The position numbers and the translations under genes were made by a program. DNA of 64,000 bases from Candidatus Edwardsbacteria bacterium (GTDB lineage: Bacteria > Edwardsbacteria > AC1 > EtOH8). Position 1 is the stretch's first letter, and each line of letters begins with the position of its first letter. Below the pieces are notes generated by a model. It was not told where the DNA came from, searched no databases, and was given only the letters and a program-made list of their open reading frames with translations. The stretch is from positions 248,001-312,000 of the forward strand of contig JAVHLB010000001.1 in the NCBI GenBank assembly GCA_031082425.1, read 5' to 3'. Positions 15,773-23,978 of this stretch are shown in pieces.

Positions 15773-17113
15773 CTATCCACCGTTGATCAACTCAGTTATC
15801 CTATCGGCCTGGGAGGTTATCTCATCGTCCGAGGCTATCATTTTCTTTATCTTTGATATGGCATGCAGCACCGTGGTGTGATCCTTTCCGCCGAAGCGGT
15901 TGCCGATGTCATTTAGGGAGGCGGCGGTCAGTTCCCGGCTCAGGTACATGGCCAGCTGCCGGGGCAGCACCAGTTTTTTGATCCGCCTTTTTGATTTGAG
16001 GGCCTCTTCGGGTATGGAGTAGTAGTTAGCCACTATTTTCTGGATGAGTTCGATGGATATCAGCCGTGATTTCTGGGAGATGATGTTCTTGAGGACCTCG
16101 CGGGCGAAGTCCACCGTCAGCTCCTGGTCCGATACCGAGGAAAAGGCCACCACCCTTATCAGTGAACCCTCCAGCTCACGGATGTTTGATTTGACCGAGG
16201 CGGCAATGAAATAGATGACGTCGTTGGGTATGGAGAGGCCGTCCATCTCGGCTTTTTTCTTTAATATAGCCGCCCTGGTCTCCAGGTCCGGAGCCTGAAT
16301 GTCGGCCACCAGTCCGCTTTGAAATCGTGACACCAGGCGTTCCTCCAGGTGTGATATGTCCTTAGGCGGCCGGTCGGAGGTCAGGACGATCTGTTTGCGG
16401 GCGTCGTACAGCGAATTGAAAGTATGAAAGATCTCCTCCTGCAGGCCGGATTTTTCTGACAGGAATTGGACATCGTCCAGCAGCAGAATATCCAGCGAAC
16501 GATAACGATTCTTGAACTCCAGCATCTTGCGGTTCTGAATGGCATAGACCAGTTCGTTCATCAGATTCTCGGCCGGTATATACAGCACCCGGGCCTTTGG
16601 TCTCTTGCTCTTGGTGAAATGGCCGATAGCCTGCATCAGATGGGTCTTTCCCAGCCCCACTCCGCCATAGATGAACAGTGGGTTGTAAAGTTTCCCCGGG
16701 TCCTGGGCGGTGGCGAAAGCGGTGGCATAGGCGAACTCGTTGCTTTTACCTATGACGAAGGTGTCGAAGATATATCTTTCCCGGAGGCCACTGTCGCTGG
16801 TCGGATGGGCCGGGACGAACTCGGCTCTATCCGGTTTCTGGCGGGCGGCGGCCTGGGTTTCCCCTACCGGAGGGACCAGGACTATGGAGAGGGGCTTATG
16901 AAAGATATCAGAAACCACCTCTTTCATCATATTAAGGTAGTGCTGCCCTAGCCATTCCACAAAAAAATGGTTGGGAACCTTTAAGGTCAGGCTGTCATCG
17001 CCCACCGTCATGGCCGTCAGCGGCTTTATCCAGGTGTCATAACTCTGGGAACCTATCCGTTCCTTGATCCTGTCCTGGGACTGGGCCCACAGCGCTTGTA
17101 TTTGTTGGTTCAT
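15773..17113 (-). CDS. dnaA: Chromosomal replication initiator protein DnaA
   Basis: 446 residues, complete. Domain I is at about 1-80 (LWAQSQDRIKERIGSQSYDTWI). The AAA+ domain has Walker A GGVGLGKTH near 154 and Walker B LLLDDVQF. The C-terminal DNA-binding domain has the signature GGKDHTTVLHAI near 411. DnaA-ATP binds 9-mer boxes at oriC and opens the duplex. Several DnaA boxes lie directly upstream at 17117-17382, which supports both replication control and autoregulation. dnaN follows. Confidence 0.98.
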   Translation of the reverse strand: MNQQIQALWAQSQDRIKERIGSQSYDTWIKPLTAMTVGDDSLTLKVPNHFFVEWLGQHYLNMMKEVVSDIFHKPLSIVLVPPVGETQAAARQKPDRAEFVPAHPTSDSGLRERYIFDTFVIGKSNEFAYATAFATAQDPGKLYNPLFIYGGVGLGKTHLMQAIGHFTKSKRPKARVLYIPAENLMNELVYAIQNRKMLEFKNRYRSLDILLLDDVQFLSEKSGLQEEIFHTFNSLYDARKQIVLTSDRPPKDISHLEERLVSRFQSGLVADIQAPDLETRAAILKKKAEMDGLSIPNDVIYFIAASVKSNIRELEGSLIRVVAFSSVSDQELTVDFAREVLKNIISQKSRLISIELIQKIVANYYSIPEEALKSKRRIKKLVLPRQLAMYLSRELTAASLNDIGNRFGGKDHTTVLHAISKIKKMIASDDEITSQADRITELINGG

Positions 17114-17516
17114 AGGATATCCACAATCAGAAAGTCAGTGTTTTTAAGGGTTGTTGAGGGTTGCTAGTTATTATACTACTGGTAGCGCTATTTACGGGTT
17201 CTTAACAGATTTATCCACAGGTGGTTGATCAACATAATATGTTGCAATAAAAGAACTAACACAAATATCAAACAGTTTATTTATTATTTATCCACACGAC
17301 CCAAACCGGGGCTAATTTTTGATTTAACAAGGACTTAATAGGAAACACCGTTGGAGGGAAGTTATCCACATGGTTTTCCACAGGATGGCTATAAAAACAA
17401 AAAGAAACCACGGAAATAAAGTCCGCGATTTCATAAGGGGGATACGTATTTATTTGTCAGCTTGATAAATATATCAGGTTAGTTCCAAATTGTCAAGAGA
17501 AATTTTATCGTTTCGG
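17114..17516. other. Probable chromosomal origin of replication (oriC)
   Basis: 403 bp without a gene, upstream of dnaA. Perfect DnaA boxes TTATCCACA lie at 17211-17219, 17288-17296 and 17362-17370, with near-matches ATATCCACA at 17117-17125 and TTTTCCACA at 17374-17382, all in the same orientation. AT-rich stretches at about 17234-17290 and 17441-17510 are candidate unwinding elements. The dnaA/dnaN context makes this the expected origin site. The exact limits are inferred. Confidence 0.85.
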
Positions 17517-18308
17517 TCAATGGTTTATCCAGTGATAGGATGGATCGACCGGTTTGCCGTTGATCCGGACCTCGTAATGCAGGTGGGGGCCGGAGCTTTG
17601 CCCGGTGGAGCCCACCAGCGCTATCACCTGGCCCTGCTTGACGATCTGTTTTTCTTTGACGAAAAGTTTGGCGTTGTGTCCGTACATGGTGCTGAATTTC
17701 TGGCCGTGGGCTATCTCCACCTTGCTTCCGAAATAATTATCCCACCCGGCAAAAGTGACTATACCGTCGGCCGCCGACACCACCGGATCGCCCTCCCGGG
17801 CGGCGATATCAACCCCGTTATGATTGGCTCCCATTTTTGCCGAGATCCATCCCTTGACCGGCATGATGCTGGGGGTGGTGCGCTCGAGGTTCACCGATAG
17901 CGTATCTTCGGAGTTGCTCAGGGGGGCCGGGTCTCCGGCGATCGAGCCATTTAAGGAAGTATTGCGGGTAATGTCGCCCAGGGAGAGCAGGACCGGCTGC
18001 TGGGAGATTCCCAGCATGTGCTGCAACTTTGCCTCGGTCCTTTTTAGGTCGGAGAGCTCCCTTTTCAGGGCCTGCAGTTCGCTGAATTTTTCCTCAACCT
18101 CCCGGGTCCTTTTTTTCATGAGCTCGTACTGGCTGGCCCGCCAGAAAATATGGCCGTAATTGAAGACGAAAAATACCGCCACCAGGAATGATACCGACAG
18201 CAGGACAGCGATGCTCTTCAGGTTGGTATAGGAGATATCCATCTGCCAGGGCTGGGCCTTATGATGCGGCGCGATGATCAATGATATGTACCGTTCCCGT
18301 TTCTTCAT
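17517..18308 (-). CDS. M23-family peptidoglycan endopeptidase, membrane-anchored
   Basis: About 263 residues from the ATG at 18308; a GTG at 18326 is also in frame, and neither has a good Shine-Dalgarno site. One membrane helix lies at about 30-52 after a basic start, then a short coiled coil (about 60-95) and an LytM domain at about 155-260. The zinc ligands are all present: HNGVD, MYGHN and HLHYE. Unlike the EnvC-like protein at 2.4 kb, this one should be an active endopeptidase that cuts peptide cross-links. It lies 20 nt after the M42 gene at 18347, on the far side of oriC from dnaA. Confidence 0.88.
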   Translation of the reverse strand: MKKRERYISLIIAPHHKAQPWQMDISYTNLKSIAVLLSVSFLVAVFFVFNYGHIFWRASQYELMKKRTREVEEKFSELQALKRELSDLKRTEAKLQHMLGISQQPVLLSLGDITRNTSLNGSIAGDPAPLSNSEDTLSVNLERTTPSIMPVKGWISAKMGANHNGVDIAAREGDPVVSAADGIVTFAGWDNYFGSKVEIAHGQKFSTMYGHNAKLFVKEKQIVKQGQVIALVGSTGQSSGPHLHYEVRINGKPVDPSYHWINH

Positions 18309-18346
18309 TTTTTTATATAATATCACCTTGGAGTTAAAAATCGGGA

Positions 18347-19351
18347 TTAGAATCCCTTGGCCTTGAGGTTCGATGAGAGCAATTTGACCAGCAGGTCCAC
18401 CGTGGCCTTAACATCGGTCATGTCCACCATCTCCGAGGCCGAGTGGGCATACCTGGTGGGCACCGACAGCACACCGGTGGGAATGCCGGACCTGGTCTTG
18501 TTGATCACCGATCCGTCGGTGGTCCCGCCCTCCAGGATGTCAAACTGGTAGGGGATCCGGCCGGCCCGGGCGGTATCCACCAGCATTTTCTTCACCCCCG
18601 GGTGGGCCAGCATCCCGGCATCCTTGATCTTGATGGCGGTCCCCTTTCCCAGCACCGAAGGCAGCTTGGGCTTCTCCTCGGGAGTGTCGAAGGCTCCGGT
18701 GATGTCCACCGCTATCCCCAGGTCCGGGGCCACCCCGAAAGCGGCGGTGGTGGCCCCCCGCAGCCCCACCTCCTCCTGGGTGGTGAAGACGAAATATATC
18801 TGGTTGGGGCTTTTCTTGAGCTGTTTCATGGCCTCGATCATGATGGCGCAGCCGATCCGGTCATCCATGGATTTGGCGATGACCCTATTCCCCAGGAATT
18901 CGCAGCTCCGGTGAAACCCGGCCACGTCGCCCACCGATACCCGGGCAGAAGCCTCTTTATGATCCTTGACGCCGATGTCGATATACATCCGGTCCAGCCG
19001 CCGGGGATCGTTGGGCTTCTCCTGGCGCTCCTCGTTGATGGTGCCGATGAGGCCGTTCTCGAAGATCACCCGCTGGGCGATGATGTTATAGGGGTAGATC
19101 CCGCCTATGTTTGAGAAGCGCAGGAAGCCGTTCTTGTCTATATGGGTAACGATGAGCCCGATCTCATCCATATGGGCCGCCACCATCACCCGGGAGCCCT
19201 TGCCCTTCTTGACCGCTATCAGGTTGCCCAGCACGTCGGTGCTGACCTGGTCGGCCAGCCCCCGGATCTCTTTTTTGATCTGCTCCCTGATCTGGCTTTC
19301 GCTGCCGGAGGGTCCGTAGGCCTCAGTGAGCCTTTTGATGATGTCTTTCAT
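18347..19351 (-). CDS. M42-family (glutamyl/endoglucanase-type) aminopeptidase, copy 1
   Basis: 334 residues. M42 enzymes form large dodecameric shells that trim peptides. The di-metal residues are present in AAHMDEIG (about 68-70), SMDDRIG (about 170), TTQEEVG (about 204) and RYAHS near the C-terminus. An inserted PDZ-like subdomain lies at about 72-160. AAGGAA precedes the ATG. It is followed at 20 nt by the M23 gene and separated from two other M42 genes by a plus-strand response regulator. Specificity is unknown. Confidence 0.92.
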   Translation of the reverse strand: MKDIIKRLTEAYGPSGSESQIREQIKKEIRGLADQVSTDVLGNLIAVKKGKGSRVMVAAHMDEIGLIVTHIDKNGFLRFSNIGGIYPYNIIAQRVIFENGLIGTINEERQEKPNDPRRLDRMYIDIGVKDHKEASARVSVGDVAGFHRSCEFLGNRVIAKSMDDRIGCAIMIEAMKQLKKSPNQIYFVFTTQEEVGLRGATTAAFGVAPDLGIAVDITGAFDTPEEKPKLPSVLGKGTAIKIKDAGMLAHPGVKKMLVDTARAGRIPYQFDILEGGTTDGSVINKTRSGIPTGVLSVPTRYAHSASEMVDMTDVKATVDLLVKLLSSNLKAKGF

Positions 19352-19521
19352 TGAATAGTTCCTTATAAAGGGTTATCTTTTTTGTAAATACTTGTTAAAC
19401 CCGGGGACCACGGTCAATATTATGGCTTTTTGCCCCGGCTGTCAATGATAAAATCCCCGGCTTCGTCCACAACATCATCCGGCAGAAGCTACCGGCTGGT
19501 ATTGGCCGGATTAGAAAAAGC

Positions 19522-19551
19522 TTGACTTTGTAAAAAAAATTGTTATATACT
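19522..19551 (+). promoter_or_regulatory. Sigma70-type promoter of the response-regulator gene
   Basis: TTGACT (19522-19527), an 18-bp A-rich spacer and TATACT (19546-19551), placed about 50 bp upstream of the ATG at 19604. Confidence 0.6.
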
Positions 19552-19603
19552 GATTGATAAGCTAAGGGGCGGCAGCCCCGACAGTATCATTTCTGGAGAA
19601 CGG

Positions 19604-19960
19604 ATGAACAAGAAGATAATGATCATCGACGATGAGCCGGCAGTGGGTGAGATGATGACCACCCTGCTGGAGTCCGAGGGGTACGAGGCCATGGTGGCCT
19701 ACGACGGACCGGGCGGCTTGGAGCAGATGGGCAAAAAAGCGGCCGACCTGCTGCTGCTGGACTACATGCTGCCAGGCATGGACGGCATCGAGGTGCTGTG
19801 CGAGGTCCGGCACCGCTGGCCGGAACTTCCGGTGATCATCATCACCGCCTTCGGCAGCCCAGAGCTCAGGGCCCGGGCCGGCAAGTTCAACGTGATAGAC
19901 GTGGTCTCCAAGCCTTTCGACACCCTGAAACTTCTGGAGCAGATAGCTGCGGCGGTGTGA
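19604..19960 (+). CDS. Single-domain response regulator (CheY-like receiver)
   Basis: 118 residues, a receiver domain only. The acidic pocket is MIIDDEP (about 8-9), the phospho-acceptor Asp is in LLLDYMLPG (about 49), and the switch Thr and Lys are in IITAF (about 80) and SKPF (about 101). With no output domain it must act by protein contact, like CheY or Spo0F. No histidine kinase is adjacent. It has its own promoter and terminator and interrupts the three M42 genes on the opposite strand. Confidence 0.92.
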   Translation: MNKKIMIIDDEPAVGEMMTTLLESEGYEAMVAYDGPGGLEQMGKKAADLLLLDYMLPGMDGIEVLCEVRHRWPELPVIIITAFGSPELRARAGKFNVIDVVSKPFDTLKLLEQIAAAV

Positions 19961-19998
19961 ACAGCCGCCGAGTGTTCAAATAAAGGACAAACCCTAAA

Positions 19999-20024
19999 GG
20001 GAGCCCGCCGGCTCTCTTTTTTTA
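19999..20024 (+). terminator. Terminator of the response-regulator gene
   Basis: Stem of about 7 bp (GGGAGCC / GGCTCTC with one G-U) and a CGCC loop, followed by TTTTTTTATTT. It overlaps the stop codon of the convergent M42 gene. Confidence 0.75.
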
Positions 20025-21062
20025 TTTGACCCTCTTCAGGGCCAGCTGCATCAGCCGCAGGCCGTTCTGGATGTCCTTTTTGCTTGACAGGCACACCGGC
20101 GAGTGGATGTAACGCGAGGGGATGGCCAGCACCACCGAGGGGACGCCGCCCTTGCTCAGGTGGATCCGTCCGGCGTCGGTGCCGCCTATTCCGGGCCGTT
20201 TGATCTGATAAGGGATCCGGTTGGCCCGGGCGGTGTCGGTCAGCAGCTTCACCAGGCCCTGGTCGCAGAACACCGAGCGGTCCATGATGGTGACCACCGG
20301 CCCCAGTCCCAGTCCCGGCACCAGGCTTTCATCCCGCTCCTTGGGCTGGGGCATGTCCCCGGCCCCGGTGCCCTCCAGGATGAAGGCCATATCCGGCTCG
20401 TCCCTATAGGCCGCCACCCGGCCGCCCCGCAGGCCGACCTCCTCCTGGGTGGTGAAGGCGGCGCAGATGTCGAAGGGGTATTTACCTTTCAGCAGTTCGA
20501 TCATCAGATAACAGCCGATCCGGTCGTCAAAGGCCTTGGCCTTGAGGTTCCTTCCCCAGTCCTCGAACCTGGTGTCGAACATCACATAATCGCCCGGTGA
20601 GACGAACTTCTGGGCATCCTCCTGGCTGCTGGCCCCGATGTCAATCGTTAGATCGCTGTAAGGAGAAACTTTTTTAAGTTCTCCCTTGCGGGCGATGAGA
20701 TGGACAGCCTTGGAGCCGATCACCCCGGGGATCTGATCCTTTCCCACCAACACCTTCTTGGCCAGCAGTACCCGGTTGTCCACCCCCCCCACCTTGTCGA
20801 ACTGCAGAAAACCCGATTTATCGATGGATGTGACCATCAATCCCACCTCGTCCATATGGGCGGCCAGCATCACCTTGGTTCTCTTTGGGCCCGATTTTGC
20901 CCCCCGGGCTTTTTTATAGGCTATCAGGTTGCCCAAGGCGTCCACCCGGATCTGGTCCACGTTCTTGGTGATGTGCTGGCGGACGATGTTGCGGATCTCG
21001 CCCTCGCAGCCGCTGACCCCGAAGGCGTTGGTCAGTTGTTCTATTAGTTTAAGGTCTATCAT
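20022..21062 (-). CDS. M42-family aminopeptidase, copy 2
   Basis: 346 residues. Metal and catalytic residues are visible in LAAHMDEVG, KAFDDRIG, TTQEEVGLRGG and RYIHS; the residue after the EE pair that binds the second metal is Glu (ILEGTG) rather than the Asp of copy 1. The sequence differs enough from copies 1 and 3 to suggest distinct peptide specificity. It lies 7 nt after copy 3, so the two are one operon. Confidence 0.92.
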   Translation of the reverse strand: MIDLKLIEQLTNAFGVSGCEGEIRNIVRQHITKNVDQIRVDALGNLIAYKKARGAKSGPKRTKVMLAAHMDEVGLMVTSIDKSGFLQFDKVGGVDNRVLLAKKVLVGKDQIPGVIGSKAVHLIARKGELKKVSPYSDLTIDIGASSQEDAQKFVSPGDYVMFDTRFEDWGRNLKAKAFDDRIGCYLMIELLKGKYPFDICAAFTTQEEVGLRGGRVAAYRDEPDMAFILEGTGAGDMPQPKERDESLVPGLGLGPVVTIMDRSVFCDQGLVKLLTDTARANRIPYQIKRPGIGGTDAGRIHLSKGGVPSVVLAIPSRYIHSPVCLSSKKDIQNGLRLMQLALKRVK

Positions 21063-21069
21063 AAAATGC

Positions 21070-22194
21070 TCAGTCCTTCCATTCCAAGTTTATGTCATCC
21101 AGGTCCTGAATAAAGCGGGCCAGCAATCTGGCCGAGCGCTCCACGTCCACCGCCGCCAGGGTCTCCACCGGGGTGTGCATATAGCGCAGGGGCAGGCCCA
21201 AAAGCCCGGTGGGGATGCCCTCCCGGGATATCTGGATATCCACCGCATCGGTCCCGGTGATGCCGGCACAGGGCTCTATCTGAAAGGGGATCTCCTCGCG
21301 CTTGGCCACCTTCTTCAATTTGTCAGCTACGGCCGGGTGGATATTGGGCCCGACGGTGATGGTGGGCCCCTTGCCGATGGCGAAGGTGTCGCTGTCCGGC
21401 ACCCCCGGCATGTCGCCGTGGGTGACGTCTATGGCTATCCCGATGTCGGGATGGATGTCAAAAGCCGAGGTCAGCGCCCCCAGGCCGGAGACCTCCTCCT
21501 GGACGGTGGCCACCGCATAAACATCCCAGCCGTGATGGCCTTTGCTGAGTATCTCCAGGGCCTGGACCATGATGGCGACGCAGGCCCGGTTGTCCATGGC
21601 CTTTCCGGCCGCCCGGTCGTTCTTGAGATTGACAAGTGGCATCCTCAGGGTGGCCAGGTCGCCGGTGGAAACCCTGGATTTGGTTGCCGCCTCGTCCAGC
21701 CCCAGGTCGATATACAGGTCCTCCATGGGGATCACCTGGCCCGATTCCTCCGGGGTCTGGAAATGCGGCGGCTTGGCTCCGATGATCCCCGGCAGGGCGA
21801 TCCTGGTATCCGGCCCGTGCCGGCCGACGGGATGCAGCAGCACCTCCTGTCCCAGCAGCACCCGGGCGTCGAAGCCGCCCACCTGGGTGAAGCGCAGAAA
21901 TCCCCCCGGCTCGATGCCGGTGATCAGCAGGCCGATCTCGTCCAGATGGGCCGCCAGCAGGACCTTCTTGCCGTCCCGGGACAGCCCCTTTTTGAAGGCC
22001 ACCACGCTGCCCATCTGGTCCACCTTGACCTTGGTGGCGAAGGGGGCCAGCTCCTCACCGGCGGCCAGGGCGGCCCGGGTCTCGTAGCCGGAAGGCCCGG
22101 GAGCCGCGGTCAGGCGTTCGATCAGCTTTAAGGTGGAGTTCTCCCCGGCCTGTTCCGGGGTGTTTTTTTCAGGGGGTGTTTTTTTGCGGGACAT
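21070..22194 (-). CDS. M42-family aminopeptidase, copy 3
   Basis: 374 residues including a charged, proline-rich N-terminal extension of about 22 residues absent from the other copies. Key motifs: LAAHLDEIG, KAMDNRAC, TVQEEVSGLG (one residue longer than the usual TTQEEVG), AIDVTHGD and RYMHT. AGGAG precedes the ATG. It is first in a two-gene unit with copy 2; the ferredoxin-type gene upstream ends 24 nt away and may be part of the same transcript. Confidence 0.92.
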   Translation of the reverse strand: MSRKKTPPEKNTPEQAGENSTLKLIERLTAAPGPSGYETRAALAAGEELAPFATKVKVDQMGSVVAFKKGLSRDGKKVLLAAHLDEIGLLITGIEPGGFLRFTQVGGFDARVLLGQEVLLHPVGRHGPDTRIALPGIIGAKPPHFQTPEESGQVIPMEDLYIDLGLDEAATKSRVSTGDLATLRMPLVNLKNDRAAGKAMDNRACVAIMVQALEILSKGHHGWDVYAVATVQEEVSGLGALTSAFDIHPDIGIAIDVTHGDMPGVPDSDTFAIGKGPTITVGPNIHPAVADKLKKVAKREEIPFQIEPCAGITGTDAVDIQISREGIPTGLLGLPLRYMHTPVETLAAVDVERSARLLARFIQDLDDINLEWKD

Positions 22195-22218
22195 TATATG
22201 CTCCTAAATGTGATGTAT

Positions 22219-23055
22219 TTAATCGAGGGAGGTGCCTTTTTTGCCCGGCCGGAAATATTCGCCGGTCATCAGCTTAAAGATCCGCCAGTCGCATTCTATG
22301 GCGCCGGCCGGGCAGACCCGCTGGCAGTGGTAGCAGGCGATGCAGTTTGACTGGTCGATGACCGGGTAAGGATTCAGGCTGATGATGCCCTGGGGACAGC
22401 TCTCCAGGCACAGGCCGCAGAGGGTGCATTTATTCTGGCGGATCTTTTTGGCCGGAAGCAGATGCTGCTTCATCCGCAGGCGTATTTTCTGTTCGCTGAA
22501 AAGAGCAGCCACTGTCCTGGTGATCCAATTCCCGGGGATCAGAGGCTTTTTTAATTCGCCCCGGCCAAGATAAGCTCCGGCTCTATGAATGATGTCTTTG
22601 GCAAAGGCCCGGGCCTGCAATAGATCATTTTGATCGGGATGTCCCTGGGCGGTCAAGGGCTTCCTGTCGGCGAACGGCGGATAGGTGTCCACCCCCAGGC
22701 ACTGGAAGAATCCCAGGGTCTCCAGGCCCCGGGAGGCGGCCAGCCGGTCGATCCGGGAATACACATCGCCGGGGGTGCCGCCGTGGGTGACAAAAAAAAA
22801 GAATGGCTTTGGTCGTCCGGCGCTGCCCTGATCGGGCAGATCATTAAAGAAATGATTGACGTTAATGGGCTCCCTGAAATAGAAAGCCGGCAGGCCGAAT
22901 CCGACCAGATCGTAACGGGAGAAGACGGCCGGGTCGGCCTGCTCCAGGCGCAGCAGGGCGCAATCTCCGACCGCCTCGGCCATCTGTTCCTGGATGGCCT
23001 CGGCTATCTTTTGGGTGTTCCCGGTCTGTGAAAAACAGACCATGCAGACCCGCAT
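22219..23055 (-). CDS. EFR1-type flavodoxin/ferredoxin fusion protein
   Basis: 278 residues. The N-terminal flavodoxin fold begins with VCFSQTGNTQKIAE, an FMN phosphate-binding loop, and the C-terminal part carries two 4Fe-4S clusters, CTLCGLCLESCP and CIACYHCQRVCP, at about residues 212-255. It should carry electrons between an FMN and iron-sulphur clusters in the cytoplasm; the partner is unknown. GGGGAGGGACCG precedes the ATG. It ends 24 nt before M42 copy 3. Confidence 0.88.
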   Translation of the reverse strand: MRVCMVCFSQTGNTQKIAEAIQEQMAEAVGDCALLRLEQADPAVFSRYDLVGFGLPAFYFREPINVNHFFNDLPDQGSAGRPKPFFFFVTHGGTPGDVYSRIDRLAASRGLETLGFFQCLGVDTYPPFADRKPLTAQGHPDQNDLLQARAFAKDIIHRAGAYLGRGELKKPLIPGNWITRTVAALFSEQKIRLRMKQHLLPAKKIRQNKCTLCGLCLESCPQGIISLNPYPVIDQSNCIACYHCQRVCPAGAIECDWRIFKLMTGEYFRPGKKGTSLD

Positions 23056-23154
23056 CGGTCCCTCCCCGAAAAGAGATGAAAGACCAGGCCGTTGGATATT
23101 TATTTTATATCATTTTCAGGCTGAATACAATGATAAAAAACGTTTTTTAAAATA

Positions 23155-23183
23155 AAAAACCCGAAAGCCTTTTGGCTGCCGGG
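23155..23183 (-). terminator. Terminator downstream of the GNAT gene
   Basis: On the minus strand CCCGGCAGCC, a loop of A residues and GGCTTTCGGG form a stem with an internal mismatch, followed by TTTTTTATTTT. It lies about 30 nt after the acetyltransferase stop. Confidence 0.7.
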
Positions 23184-23211
23184 AAGACAGGGGACTTATC
23201 TTGAGAAAGGG

Positions 23212-23772
23212 TCATGTCAGATCGATCCAGAAGCGCATCACTTTTTTCCCGGTCCTGGTTGACAGGATGGTGTTCTCCAGCATCCCTCCGTTGTTCTTGA
23301 TGACCCGGATGGCCCCGAAGTTGTCCCAGTCGCAGGTGAGCAGGGCCTTGGCGATCTTCAGCTCCACCGCCCGCTCCAGGGTCATTTCCAAAAGGATCGA
23401 CCCGTGCCCCCGACGACGCAGCGATGGCGGCACCTCCAGCAGGATGTGACCACCCTCCGTCTCCATCTCCGGTGTCAGGTAATGCCGCAGCCGGCTGATT
23501 CCGCAGATGGTCCCTTGGTCCGACAGCATCCAAAAGGTGCTGCAGGGCACCCGCCCGTCCGACAGGTCCCGCTCCAGGCATTCCCGCTGCAGGCCCTTGA
23601 TGTAACGGTCAAAGGCTATGCCATGAACCTCGTGCAGGTCGGTATAGCGCTGCTCCCCGGCCGCCCGGTAATCGGCGGCCAGTTCCAGAAAAGCCTCCTC
23701 GAGATCCATGGAGGGCTCGGCCAGCCTGAGGCGGATCTTGTCTTTTTTGGCTTTTTTCGGAACGGGTATCAT
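23212..23772 (-). CDS. GNAT-family N-acetyltransferase
   Basis: 186 residues. The acetyl-CoA pyrophosphate loop reads RRRGHGS at about 118-124, followed by the CD.DN.GAIRVIKNNGG pattern typical of motif B. The N-terminus carries acidic and aromatic residues of a substrate arm like those of the YjdF/VanZ-adjacent GNATs. The substrate is not evident. It is a single gene with its own terminator; a strong palindrome (23807-23836) lies upstream. Confidence 0.85.
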   Translation of the reverse strand: MIPVPKKAKKDKIRLRLAEPSMDLEEAFLELAADYRAAGEQRYTDLHEVHGIAFDRYIKGLQRECLERDLSDGRVPCSTFWMLSDQGTICGISRLRHYLTPEMETEGGHILLEVPPSLRRRGHGSILLEMTLERAVELKIAKALLTCDWDNFGAIRVIKNNGGMLENTILSTRTGKKVMRFWIDLT

Positions 23773-23806
23773 GCCGGGACACCCAGGGGCCTTTGGGGAT
23801 GAACGC

Positions 23807-23836
23807 CTAAGGCCGCCTGCTGGCAGGCGGCCTTAG
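23807..23836. repeat. 14-bp-arm palindrome CTAAGGCCGCCTGC
   Basis: Perfect inverted repeat of CTAAGGCCGCCTGC separated by two bases, in the 206-bp gap between the GNAT and P-type ATPase genes. There is no T-tract on either side, so it is either a Rho-type 3' structure for the ATPase transcript or a mobile palindromic repeat. Confidence 0.7.
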
Positions 23837-23978
23837 CAATTATAGGGCCCGGGATCGTATTGCAACTGGGGTCACGTTCCGTTCCGTTCTCCGGGAACAG
23901 GCAGGCGTGCATAAAGACACAGCCGGGCATGGACTGTCCTCCTTACGGTTTTCATTCTATGCCCGAATTATGGTTTTG

